Source: Hippophae tibetana
Lineage: Eukaryota > Streptophyta > Magnoliopsida > Rosales > Elaeagnaceae
Length of the DNA: 64,000 nt
NCBI GenBank assembly: GCA_037013495.1
Contig: CM072801.1
Coordinates: 103,919,816 to 103,983,815 of the forward strand
Reading direction: 5' to 3'
How positions within the stretch are numbered: position 1 is the stretch's first letter; each line of letters opens with the position of its first letter. Positions 1 through 13,766 of this stretch are shown one piece after another. The notes below the pieces were generated by a model. It made no database searches. It had not been told where the DNA came from and saw only the letters and a list, made by a program, of their open reading frames with translations. The translations under genes were made by a program, and so were the position numbers.

Positions 1-2621
1 GAAGGTAGTGTAAGCGATGGAATTTGGGTTCTAAAAAGTGGACAACTGAACTATTTTTTACTTTATGTTTTTGCTAATTGAAATGAATTTTGATTTGATA
101 TTTTATAATAGTGGTTTTGATGTATGACTTAAAAGTTATAACAGATTAAAGTTGGAACCTCAATAAATAATTTCTTTTTTTTTTAATTACGAACTCCAGA
201 AATTTTATTGTTTTTAATTCAGGATCAAAGATCGGTTGAACGCCGAAAAAAAAGAAAAGGAAAATGATACATTGAATTTAAAGAAAAGTACGAAATGAAA
301 TGCAAATAAGAAAATTATGACAACAAAATCTAAAGAAAACAAAAGGCTTGTAGAAATATTTGTTTCTTTAATTGTTATTTGGACCAAAAGAATGCAAAAA
401 ACAATAAAATGGAAACGTTTAGTAAATCTAAAATTCAAAAAATAGATATATTAAGAGAGATATACTATTTTGGGCAACCAAGGCTTCGATACCAAATGAT
501 ACGGATCTTTTATGCGGATCATTTTGGAAACCATGAAATCAAAGGAATGAGAAAGATTGAATTGCTAAGAAAATGGTTAATATAATCAAATTTGAACAAT
601 TAAGAACACGATTAGAAAACGACGCAAAAATGTGAGACCAAACTATTAGACGTCGGAAAGTAGATAAGCGATGGAATTTGGGTTCTAAAAAGTGGACAAT
701 TGAACTATTTTTTTTTTATGTTTTTGCAAATTGAAATGAGTTTAGATTAGATATTTTATAATAGTCGTATTGATGTATGACTTAAAAGTTATAAGAGTTT
801 AAAGTTGGAATCTTAATAAATAATTTATTTTTTTTAAATTACGAACTCCAAAAATTTTGTTGTTTTTAATTCAGGATCAATGATTTGTTGAACGCCGAAA
901 AAAAAGAAAAGGAAAATGATACGGTGAATTAAAAGAAAAGTACGAAATGAAATGCAAATAAGAAAATAATGACAACAAAATCTAAATAAAACAAAAGACT
1001 TGTAGAAATATTTGTTTCTTTAATTGTGATTGGTACCAAAAGAATGCAAAAAACAATAAAATGAAACGTTTAGTAATTCTAAAATTCAAAAAATAGATAT
1101 ATTAAGAGAGATATACTATTTTGGGAAACCAAGGCTACGATACCAAATGATACAGATCTTTTATGCGGACCATTTTGGAAACCATGAACTCAAAGGAATG
1201 AGAAAGATTGAATTGCTAAGAACATGGTTAATATAATCAAATTTGAACAATTAAGAACACGATTAGAAAACCACGCAAAACTGTGAGACCAAACTATTAG
1301 ACATCGGAAGGTAGTGTAAGCGATGGAATTTGGGTTCTAAAAAGTGGACAAGTGAACTATTTTTTACTTTATGTTTTTGCTAATTGAAATGAGTTTAGAT
1401 TTGATATTTTATAATAGTCGTTTTGATGTATGACTTAAAAGTTATAACAATTTAAAGTTTGAACCTCAATAAATAATTTTTTTTTTTTTAAATTACGAAC
1501 TACAGAAATTTTGTTGTTTTTTTTATTCATGATCAAAGATTGGTTGAACGCCGAAAAAAAAAGAAAAGGAAAATGATACATTGAATTAAAAGAAATGTAC
1601 GAAATGAAATGCAAATAAGAAAATTATGACAACAAAATCTAAATAAAACAAAAGACTTGTAGAAATATTTGTTTCTTTAATTGTGATTTGGACCAAAAGA
1701 ATGCAAAAAACAATAAAATGGAAACGTTTAGTAATTCTAAAATTCAAAAAATAGATATATTAAGAGAGATATACTATTTTGGGCAACCAAGGCTACGATA
1801 CCAGATGATACTGATCTTTTATGCGGACCATTTTGGAAACCATGAACTCAAAGGAATGAGAAAGATTGAATTACTAAGAAAATGGTTAATATAATCAAAT
1901 TTGAAGAATTAAGAACACGATTAGAAAACCACGCAAAAATGTGAGACAAAACTATTAGACGTCGGAAGGTATTGTAAGCGATGGAATTTGGGTTCTAAAA
2001 AGTGGACAAATGAACTATTTTTTACTTTATGTTTTTGCAAATTGAAATGAGTTTTGATTTGATATTTTATAATAGTCGTTTTGATTTATGACTTAAAAGT
2101 TAAAACAGTTTAAAGTTGGATCCTCAATAAATAATTTCTTTTTTTTTTAATTACGAACTCCAGAAATTTTGTTGTTTTTTTATTCAGGATCAAAGATTGG
2201 TTGAACGCCGAAAAAAAAAGAAAAGGAAAATGATACATTGAATTAAAAGAAAAGTACCAAATGAAATGCAAATAAGAAAATTATGACAACAAAATCTAAA
2301 GAAAACAAAAGGCTTGTAGAAATATTTATTTCTTTAATTGTGATTTGGACCAAAAGAATGAAAAAAACAATAAAATGGAAACGTTTAGTAAATCTAAAAT
2401 TCAAAAACTAGATATATTAAGAGAGATATACTATTTTGGGCAACCAAGGCTACGATACCAGATGATACAGATCTTTTATGCTGACCATTTTGGAAACCAT
2501 GAACTCAAAGGAATGAGAAAGATTGAATTGCTTAGAAAATGGTTAATATAATCAAATTTGAACAATTAAGAACACGATTAGAAAACCACGCAAAAATGTG
2601 AGACCAAACTATTAGACGTCG

Positions 2622-5600
2622 GAAGGTAGTGTAAGCGATGGAATTTGGGTTCTAAAAAGTGGACAACTGAACTATTTTTTACTTTATGTTTTTGCTAATT
2701 GAAATGAATTTAGATTTGATATTTTATAATAGTGGTTTTGATGTATGACTTAAAAGTTATAACAGATTAAAGTTGGAACCTCAATAAATAATTTCTTTTT
2801 TTTTAAATTACGAACTCCAAAAATTTTGTTGTTTTTAATTCAGGATCAAAGATTTGTTGAACGCCGAAAAAAAAGAAAAGGAAAATGATACGGTGAATTA
2901 AAAGAAAAGTACGAAATGAAATGCAAATAAGAAAATAATGACAACAAAATCTAAATAAAACAAAAGACTTGTAGAAATATTTGTTTCTTTAATTGTGATT
3001 GGTACCAAAAGAATGTAAAAAACAATAAAATGAAAACATTTAGTAATTCTAAAATTCAAAAAATAGATATATTAAGAGAGATATACTATTTTGGGCAACC
3101 AAGACTTCGATAGCAAATGATACGGATCTTTTATGCGGACCTTTTTGGAAACCATGAACTAAAAGGAATGAGAAAGATTGAATTGCTAAGAAAATGGTTA
3201 ATATAATCAAATTTGAAGAATTAAGAACACGATTAGAAAACCACGCAAAAATGTGAGACCAAACTATTAGACGTCGGAAAGTAGTATAAGCGATGGAATT
3301 TGGGTTCTAAAAAGTGGACAAATGAACTATTTTTTACTTTATGTTTTTGCAAATTGAAATGAGTTTTGATTTGATATTTTATAATAGTCGTTTTGATTTA
3401 TGACTTAAAAGTTATAACAGTTTAAAGTTGGATCCTCAATAAATAATTTCTTTTTTTTTTAATTACGAACTCCAGAAATTTTATTGTTTTTTTATTCAGG
3501 ATCAAAGATCGGTTGAACGCCGAAAAAAAAGAAAAGGAAAATGATACATTGAATTTAAAGAAAAGTACGAAATGAAATGCAAATAAGAAAATTATGACAA
3601 CAAAATCTAAAGAAAACAAAAGGCTTGTAGAAATATTTGTTTCTTTAATTGTTATTTGGACCAAAAGAATGCAAAAAACAATAAAATGGAAACGTTTAGT
3701 AAATCTAAAATTCAAAAAATAGATATATTAAGAGAGATATACTATTTTGGGCAACCAAGGCTTCGATACCAAATGATACGGATCTTTTATGCGGATCATT
3801 TTGGAAACCATGAAATCAAAGGAATGAGAAAGATTGAATTGCTAAGAAAATGGTTAATATAATCAAATTTGAACAATTAAGAACACGATTAGAAAACGAC
3901 GCAAAAATGTGAGACCAAACTATTAGACGTCGGAAAGTAGATAAGCGATGGAATTTGGGTTCTAAAAAGTGGACAATTGAACTATTTTTTTTTTATGTTT
4001 TTGCAAATTGAAATGAGTTTAGATTTGATATTTTATAATAGTCGTTTTGATGTATGACTTAAAAGTTATAAGAGTTTAAAGTTGGAATCTTAATAAATAA
4101 TTTATTTTTTTTAAATTACGAACTCCAAAAATTTTGTTGTTTTTAATTCAGGATCAAAGATTTGTTGAACGCCGAAAAAAAAGAAAAGGAAAATGATACG
4201 GTGAATTAAAAGAAAAGTACGAAATGAAATGCAAATAAGAAAATAATGACAACAAAATCTAAATAAAACAAAAGACTTGTAGAAATATTTGTTTCTTTAA
4301 TTGTGATTGGTACCAAAAGAATGCAAAAAACAATAAAATGAAAACGTTTAGTAATTCTAAAATTCAAAAAATAGATATATTAAGAGAGATATACTATTTT
4401 GGGCAACCAAGGCTACGATACCAAATGATACGGATCTTTTATGCGGACCATTTTGGAAACCATGAACTCAAAGGAATGAGAAAGATTGAATTGCTAAGAA
4501 CATGGTTAATATAATCAAATTTGAACAATTAAGAACACGATTAGAAAACCACGCAAAACTGTGAGACCAAACTATTAGACCTCGGAAGGTAGTGTAAGCG
4601 ATGGAATTTGGGTTCTAAAAAGTGGACAAGTGAACTATTTTTTACTTTATGTTTTTGCTAATTGAAATGAGTTTAGATTTGATATTTTATAATAGTCGTT
4701 TTGATGTATGACTTAAAAGTTATAACAGTTTAAAGTTGGTTCCTCAATAAATAATTTCTTTTTTTTTTAAATTACGAACTCCAGAAATTTTGTTGTTTTT
4801 TTATTCAGGATCAAAGATTGGTTGAACGCCGAAAAAAAAAGAAAAGGAAAATGATACATTGAATTAAAAGAAAAGTACCAAATGAAATGCAAATAAGAAA
4901 ATTATGACAACAAAATCTAAAGAAAACAAAAGGCTTGTAGAAATATTTATTTCTTTAATTGTGATTTGGACCAAAAGAATGAAAAAAACAATAAAATGGA
5001 AACGTTTAGTAAATCTAAAATTCAAAAACTAGATATATTAAGAGAGATATACTATTTTGGGCAACCAAGGCTACGATACCAGATGATACAGATCTTTTAT
5101 GCTGACCATTTTGGAAACCATGAACTCAAAGGAATGAGAAAGATTGAATTGCTTAGAACATGGTTAATATAATCAAATTTGAACAATTAAGAACACGATT
5201 AGAAAACCACGCAAAAATGTGAGACCAAACTATTAGACGTCGGAAGGTAGTGTAAGCGATGGAATTTGGGTTCTAAAAAGTGGACAACTGAACTATTTTT
5301 TACTTTATGTTTTTGCTAATTGAAATGAATTTAGATTTGATATTTTATAATAGTGGTTTTGATGTATGACTTAAAAGTTATAACAGATTAAAGTTGGAAC
5401 CTCAATAAATAATTTCTTTTTTTTTAAATTACGAACTCCAAAAATTTTGTTGTTTTTAATTCAGGATCAAAGATTTGTTGAACGCCGAAAAAAAAGAAAA
5501 GGAAAATGATACGGTGAATTAAAAGAAAAGTACGAAATGAAATGCAAATAAGAAAATAATGACAACAAAATCTAAATAAAACAAAAGACTTGTAGAAATA

Positions 5601-7205
5601 TTTGTTTCTTTAATTGTGATTGGTACCAAAAGAATGTAAAAAACAATAAAATGAAAACATTTAGTAATTCTAAAATTCAAAAAATAGATATATTAAGAGA
5701 GATATACTATTTTGGGCAACCAAGACTTCGATAGCAAATGATACGGATCTTTTATGCGGACCTTTTTGGAAACCATGAACTAAAAGGAATGAGAAAGATT
5801 GAATTGCTAAGAAAATGGTTAATATAATCAAATTTGAAGAATTAAGAACACGATTAGAAAACCACGCAAAAATGTGAGACCAAACTATTAGACGTCGGAA
5901 AGTAGTATAAGCGATGGAATTTGGGTTCTAAAAAGTGGACAAATGAACTATTTTTTACTTTATGTTTTTGCAAATTGAAATGAGTTTTGATTTGATATTT
6001 TATAATAGTCGTTTTGATTTATGACTTAAAAGTTATAACAGTTTAAAGTTGGATCCTCAATAAATAATTTCTTTTTTTTTTAATTACGAACTCCAGAAAT
6101 TTTATTGTTTTTTTATTCAGGATCAAAGATCGGTTGAACGCCGAAAAAAAAGAAAAGGAAAATGATACATTGAATTTAAAGAAAAGTACGAAATGAAATG
6201 CAAATAAGAAAATTATGACAACAAAATCTAAAGAAAACAAAAGGCTTGTAGAAATATTTGTTTCTTTAATTGTTATTTGGACCAAAAGAATGCAAAAAAC
6301 AATAAAATGGAAACGTTTAGTAAATCTAAAATTCAAAAAATAGATATATTAAGAGAGATATACTATTTTGGGCAACCAAGGCTTCGATACCAAATGATAC
6401 GGATCTTTTATGCGGATCATTTTGGAAACCATGAAATCAAAGGAATGAGAAAGATTGAATTGCTAAGAAAATGGTTAATATAATCAAATTTGAACAATTA
6501 AGAACACGATTAGAAAACGACGCAAAAATGTGAGACCAAACTATTAGACGTCGGAAAGTAGATAAGCGATGGAATTTGGGTTCTAAAAAGTGGACAATTG
6601 AACTATTTTTTTTTTATGTTTTTGCAAATTGAAATGAGTTTAGATTTGATATTTTATAATAGTCGTTTTGATGTATGACTTAAAAGTTATAAGAGTTTAA
6701 AGTTGGAATCTTAATAAATAATTTATTTTTTTTAAATTACGAACTCCAAAAATTTTGTTGTTTTTAATTCAGGATCAAAGATTTGTTGAACGCCGAAAAA
6801 AAAGAAAAGGAAAATGATACGGTGAATTAAAAGAAAAGTACGAAATGAAATGCAAATAAGAAAATAATGACAACAAAATCTAAATAAAACAAAAGACTTG
6901 TAGAAATATTTGTTTCTTTAATTGTGATTGGTACCAAAAGAATGCAAAAAACAATAAAATGAAAACGTTTAGTAATTCTAAAATTCAAAAAATAGATATA
7001 TTAAGAGAGATATACTATTTTGGGCAACCAAGGCTACGATACCAAATGATACGGATCTTTTATGCGGACCATTTTGGAAACCATGAACTCAAAGGAATGA
7101 GAAAGATTGAATTGCTAAGAACATGGTTAATATAATCAAATTTGAACAATTAAGAACACGATTAGAAAACCACGCAAAACTGTGAGACCAAACTATTAGA
7201 CCTCG
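2622..7205. repeat. 4-monomer higher-order repeat (about 2.62 kb), two adjacent copies
   Basis: The monomers starting at 2622, 3277 and 3933 recur at 5243, 5898 and 6554 with an offset of 2621 bp and almost no differences, including private marks. These are GAATGTAAAAAAC plus a TAG-interrupted CTTCGATAGC in the first, GTTATTTGG in the second, and GTAGATAAGCG with a shortened T run in the third. The fourth monomer (1965 and 4585) is shared only in its 3' half, so the repeat boundary lies inside a monomer. Inference: a recent unequal exchange of a four-monomer block. Confidence 0.9.
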
Positions 7206-10200
7206 GAAGGTAGTGTAAGCGATGGAATTTGGGTTCTAAAAAGTGGACAAGTGAACTATTTTTTACTTTATGTTTTTGCTAATTGAAATGAGTTTAGATT
7301 TGATATTTTATAATAGTCGTTTTGATTTATGACTTAAAAGTTATAACAGTTTAAAGTTGGATCCTCAATAAATAATTTCTTTTTTTTTTAAATTACGAAC
7401 TCCAGAAATTTTGTTGTTTTTTTTATTCAGGATCAAGATTGGTTGAACGCCGAAAAAAAAAGAAAAGGAAAATGATACATTAAATTAAAAGAAATGTACG
7501 AAATGAAATGCAAATAAGAAAATTATGACAACAAAATCTAAATAAAACAAAAGGCTTGTAGAAATATTTGTTTCTTTAATTGTGATTTGGACCAAAAGAA
7601 TGCAAAAAACAATACAATGGAAACGTTTAGTAATTCTAAAATTCAAAAATAGATATATTAAGAGAGATATACAATTTTGGGCAACCAAGACTTCGATACC
7701 AAATGATACGGATCTTTTATGCGGATCATTTTGGAAACCATGAACTCAAAGGAATGAGAAAGATTGAATTGCTAAGAAAATGGTTAATATAATCAAATTT
7801 GAAGAATTAAGAACACGATTAGAAAACCACGCAAAAATGTGAGACCAAACTATTAGACGTCGGAAAGTAGTATAAGCGATGGAATTTGGGTTCTAAAAAG
7901 TGGACAAATGAACTATTTTTTACTTTATGTTTTTGCAAAATGAAATGAGTTTTGATTTGATATTTTATAATAGTCGTTTTGATTTATGACTTAAAAGTTA
8001 TAACAGTTTAAAGTTGGATCCTCAATAAATAATTTCTTTTTTTTTAATTACGAACTCCAGAAATTTTATTGTTTTTTTATTCAGGATCAAAGATCGGTTG
8101 AACGCCAAAAAAAAAGAAAAGGAAAATGATACATTGAATTTAAAGAAAAGTACGAAATGAAATGCAAATAAGAAAATTATGACAACAAAATCTAAAGAAA
8201 ACAAAAGGCTTGTAGAAATATTTGTTTCTTTAATTGTTATTTGGACCAAAAGAATGCAAAAAACAATAAAATGGAAACGTTTAGTAAATCTAAAATTCAA
8301 AAAATAGATATATTAAGAGAGATATACTATTTTGGGCAACCAAGGCTTCGATACCAAATGATACGGATCTTTTATGCGGATCATTTTGGAAACCATGAAA
8401 TCAAAGGAATGAGAAAGATTGAATTGCTAAGAAAATGGTTAATATAATCAAATTTGAACAATTAAGAACACGATTAGAAAACGACGCAAAAATGTGAAAC
8501 CAAACTATTAGACGTCGGAAAGTAGATAAGCGATGGAATTTGGGTTCTAAAAAGTGGACAATTGAACTATTTTTTTTTTATGTTTTTGCAAATTGAAATG
8601 AGTTTAGATTTGATATTTTATAATAGTCGTTTTGATGTATGACTTAAAAGTTATAAGAGTTTAAAGTTGGAATCTTAATAAATAATTTATTTTTTTTAAA
8701 TTACGAACTCCAAAAATTTTGTTGTTTTTAATTCAGGATCAAAGATTTGTTGAACGCCGAAAAAAAAGAAAAGGAAAATGATACGGTGAATTAAAAGAAA
8801 AGTACGAAATGAAATGCAAATAAGAAAATAATGACAACAAAATCTAAATAAAACAAATGACTTGTAGAAATATTTGTTTCTTTAATTGTGATTGGTACCA
8901 AAAGAATGCAAAAAACAATAAAATGAAAACGTTTAGTAATTCTAAAATTCAAAAAATAGATATATTAAGAGAGATATACTATTTTGGGCAACCAAGGCTA
9001 CGATACCAAATGATACGGATCTTTTATGCGGACCATTTTGGAAACCATGAACTCAAAGGAATGAGAAAGATTGAATTGCTAAGAACATGGTTAATATAAT
9101 CAAATTTGAACAATTAAGAACACGATTAGAAAACCACGCAAAACTGTGAGACCAAACTATTAGACCTCGGAAGGTAGTGTAAGCGATGGAATTTGGGTTC
9201 TAAAAAGTGGACAAGTGAACTATTTTTTACTTTATGTTTTTGCTAATTGAAATGAGTTTAGATTTGATATTTTATAATAGTCGTTTTGATGTATGACTTA
9301 AAAGTTATAACAGTTTAAAGTTTGAACCTCAATAAATAATTTTTTTTTTTTTAAATTACGAACTACAGAAATTTTGTTGTTTTTTTTATTCATGATCAAA
9401 GATTGGTTGAACGCCGAAAAAAAAAGAAAAGGAAAATGATACATTGAATTAAAAGAAATGTACGAAATGAAATGCAAATAAGAAAATTATGACAACAAAA
9501 TCTAAATAAAACAAAAGACTTGTAGAAATATTTGTTTCTTTAATTGTGATTTGGACCAAAAGAATGCAAAAAACAATAAAATGGAAACGTTTAGTAATTC
9601 TAAAATTCAAAAAATAGATATATTAAGAGAGATATACTATTTTGGGCAACCAAGGCTACGATACCAGATGATACTGATCTTTTATGCGGACCATTTTGGA
9701 AACCATGAACTCAAAGGAATGAGAAAGATTGAATTGCTAAGAACATGGTTAATATAATCAAATTTGAACAATTAAGAACACGATTAGAAAACCACGCAAA
9801 AATGTGAGACCAAACTATTAGACGTCGGAAAGTAGTGTAAGCGATGGAATTTGGGTTCTAAAAAGTGGACAACTGAACTATTTTTTACTTTATGTTTTTG
9901 CAAATTGAAATGAGTTTTGATTTGATATTTTATAATAGTCGTTTTGATGTATGACTTAAAAGTTATAACAGTTTAAAGTTGGTTCCTCAATAAATAATTT
10001 CTTTTTTTTTTAAATTACGAACTCCAGAAATTTTGTTGTTTTTTTATTCAGGATCAAAGATTGGTTGAACGCCGAAAAAAAAAGAAAAGGAAAATGATAC
10101 ATTGAATTAAAAGAAAAGTACCAAATGAAATGCAAATAAGAAAATTATGACAACAAAATCTAAAGAAAACAAAAGGCTTGTAGAAATATTTGTTTCTTTA

Positions 10201-13200
10201 ATTGTGATTTGGACCAAAAGAATGCAAAAAACAATAAAATGGAAACGTTTAGTAAATCTAAAATTCAAAAAATAGATATATTAAGAGAGATATACTATTT
10301 TGGGCAACCAAGGCTACGATACCAGATGATACAGATCTTTTATGCTGACCATTTTGGAAACCATGAACTCAAAGGAATGAGAAAGATTGAATTGCTTAGA
10401 ACATGGTTAATATAATCAAATTTGAACAATTAAGAACACGATTAGAAAACCACGCAAAAATGTGAGACCAAACTATTAGACGTCGGAAGGTAGTGTAAGC
10501 GATGGAATTTGGGTTCTAAAAAGTGGACAACTGAACTATTTTTTACTTTATGTTTTTGCTAATTGAAATGAATTTTGATTTGATATTTTATAATAGTGGT
10601 TTTGATGTATGACTTAAAAGTTATAACAGATTAAAGTTGGAACCTCAATAAATAATTTCTTTTTTTTTTAATTACGAACTCCAGAAATTTTATTGTTTTT
10701 AATTCAGGATCAAAGATCGGTTGAACGCCGAAAAAAAAGAAAAGGAAAATGATACATTGAATTTAAAGAAAAGTACGAAATGAAATGCAAATAAGAAAAT
10801 TATGACAACAAAATCTAAAGAAAACAAAAGGCTTGTAGAAATATTTGTTTCTTTAATTGTTATTTGGACCAAAAGAATGCAAAAAACAATAAAATGGAAA
10901 CGTTTAGTAAATCTAAAATTCAAAAAATAGATATATTAAGAGAGATATACTATTTTGGGCAACCAAGGCTTCGATACCAAATGATACGGATCTTTTATGC
11001 GGATCATTTTGGAAACCATGAAATCAAAGGAATGAGAAAGATTGAATTGCTAAGAAAATGGTTAATATAATCAAATTTGAACAATTAAGAACACGATTAG
11101 AAAACGACGCAAAAATGTGAGACCAAACTATTAGACGTCGGAAAGTAGATAAGCAATGGAATTTGGGTTCTAAAAAGTGGACAATTGAACTATTTTTTTT
11201 TTATGTTTTTGCAAATTGAAATGAGTTTAGATTAGATATTTTATAATAGTCGTTTTGATGTATGACTTAAAAGTTATAAGAGTTTAAAGTTGGAATCTTA
11301 ATAAATAATTTATTTTTTTTAAATTACGAACTCCAAAAATTTTGTTGTTTTTAATTCAGGATCAATGATTTGTTGAACGCCGAAAAAAAAGAAAAGGAAA
11401 ATGATACGGTGAATTAAAAGAAAAGTACGAAATGAAATGCAAATAAGAAAATAATGACAACAAAATCTAAATAAAACAAAAGACTTGTAGAAATATTTGT
11501 TTCTTTAATTGTGATTGGTACCAAAAGAATGCAAAAAACAATAAAATGAAACGTTTAGTAATTCTAAAATTCAAAAAATAGATATATTAAGAGAGATATA
11601 CTATTTTGGGCAACCAAGGCTACGATACCAAATGATACAGATCTTTTATGCGGACCATTTTGGAAACCATGAACTCAAAGGAATGAGAAAGATTGAATTG
11701 CTAAGAACATGGTTAATATAATCAAATTTGAACAATTAAGAACACGATTAGAAAACCACGCAAAACTGTGAGACCAAACTATTAGACATCGGAAGGTAGT
11801 GTAAGCGATGGAATTTGGGTTCTAAAAAGTGGACAAGTGAACTATTTTTTACTTTATGTTTTTGCTAATTGAAATGAGTTTAGATTTGATATTTTATAAT
11901 AGTCGTTTTGATGTATGACTTAAAAGTTATAACAGTTTAAAGTTTGAACCTCAATAAATAATTTTTTTTTTTTTTAAATTACGAACTACAGAAATTTTGT
12001 TGTTTTTTTTATTCATGATCAAAGATTGGTTGAACGCCGAAAAAAAAAGAAAAGGAAAATGATACATTGAATTAAAAGAAATGTACGAAATGAAATGCAA
12101 ATAAGAAAATTATGACAACAAAATCTAAATAAAACAAAAGACTTGTAGAAATATTTGTTTCTTTAATTGTGATTTGGACCAAAAGAATGCAAAAAACAAT
12201 AAAATGGAAACGTTTAGTAATTCTAAAATTCAAAAAATAGATATATTAAGAGAGATATACTATTTTGGGCAACCAAGGCTACGATACCAGATGATACTGA
12301 TCTTTTATGCGGACCATTTTGGAAACCATGAACTCAAAGGAATGAGAAAGATTGAATTGCTAAGAACATGGTTAATATAATCAAATTTGAACAATTAAGA
12401 ACACGATTAGAAAACCACGCAAAAATGTGAGACCAAACTATTAGACGTCGGAAAGTAGTGTAAGCGATGGAATTTGGGTTCTAAAAAGTGGACAAGTGAA
12501 CTATTTTTTACTTTATGTTTTTGCTAATTGAAATGAGTTTAGATTTGATATTTTATAATAGTCGTTTTGATGTATGACTTAAAAGTTATAACAGTTTAAA
12601 GTTGGTTCCTCAATAAATAATTTCTTTTTTTTTTAAATTACGAACTCCAGAAATTTTGTTGTTTTTTTTATTCATGATCAAAGATTGGTTGAACGCCGAA
12701 AAAAAAAGAAAAGGAAAATGATACATTGAATTAAAAGAAATGTACGAAATGAAATGCAAATAAGAAAATTATGACAACAAAATCTAAATAAAACAAAAGA
12801 CTTGTAGAAATATTTGTTTCTTTAATTGTGATTTGGACCAAAAGAATGCAAAAAACAATAAAATGGAAACGTTTAGTAATTCTAAAATTCAAAAAATAGA
12901 TATATTAAGAGAGATATACTATTTTGGGCAACCAAGGCTACGATACCAGATGATACTGATCTTTTATGCTGACCATTTTGGAAACCATGAACTCAAAGGA
13001 ATGAGAAAGATTGAATTGCTAAGAACATGGTTAATATAATCAAATTTGAACAATTAAGAACACGATTAGAAAACCACGCAAAAATGTGAGACCAAACTAT
13101 TAGACGTCGGAAAGTAGTGTAAGCGATGGAATTTGGGTTCTAAAAAGTGGACAACTGAACTATTTTTTACTTTATGTTTTTGCAAATTGAAATGAGTTTT

Positions 13201-13766
13201 GATTTGATATTTTATAATAGTCGTTTTGATGTATGACTTAAAAGTTATAACAGTTTAAAGTTGGTTCCTCAATAAATAATTTCTTTTTTTTTAAATTACG
13301 AACTCCAGAAATTTTGTTGTTTTTTTATTCAGGATCAAAGATTGGTTGAACGCCGAAAAAAAAAGAAAAGGAAAATGATACATTGAATTAAAAGAAAAGT
13401 ACCAAATGAAATGCAAATAAGAAAATTATGACAACAAAATCTAAAGAAAACAAAAGGCTTGTAGAAATATTTGTTTCTTTAATTGTGATTTGGACCAAAA
13501 GAATGAAAAAAACAATAAAATGGAAACGTTTAGTAAATCTAAAATTCAAAAACTAGATATATTAAGAGAGATATACTATTTTGGGCAACCAAGGCTACGA
13601 TACCAGATGATACAGATCTTTTATGCTGACCATTTTGGAAACCATGAACTCAAAGGAATGAGAAAGATTGAATTGCTTAGAACATGGTTAATATAATCAA
13701 ATTTGAACAATTAAGAACACGATTAGAAAACCACGCAAAAATGTGAGACCAAACTATTAGACGTCG

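Noticed and set aside
379-585. A 68-codon plus-strand open frame recurring in many satellite monomers
   Set aside because: It opens at TTG, not ATG; the first ATG would give 58 codons. Many monomers break it with TAG in CTTCGATAGC or with indels. Differences between copies change amino acids freely, for example Arg, Leu or Gln at one site. It is a by-product of repetition.
3422-3715. Minus-strand open frames of 74-138 codons in satellite monomers, rich in Phe, Ile and Leu
   Set aside because: They are translations of A-rich tracts read on the other strand, vary in length with homopolymer runs and are absent from many monomers. The hydrophobic look comes from AT-rich codons.
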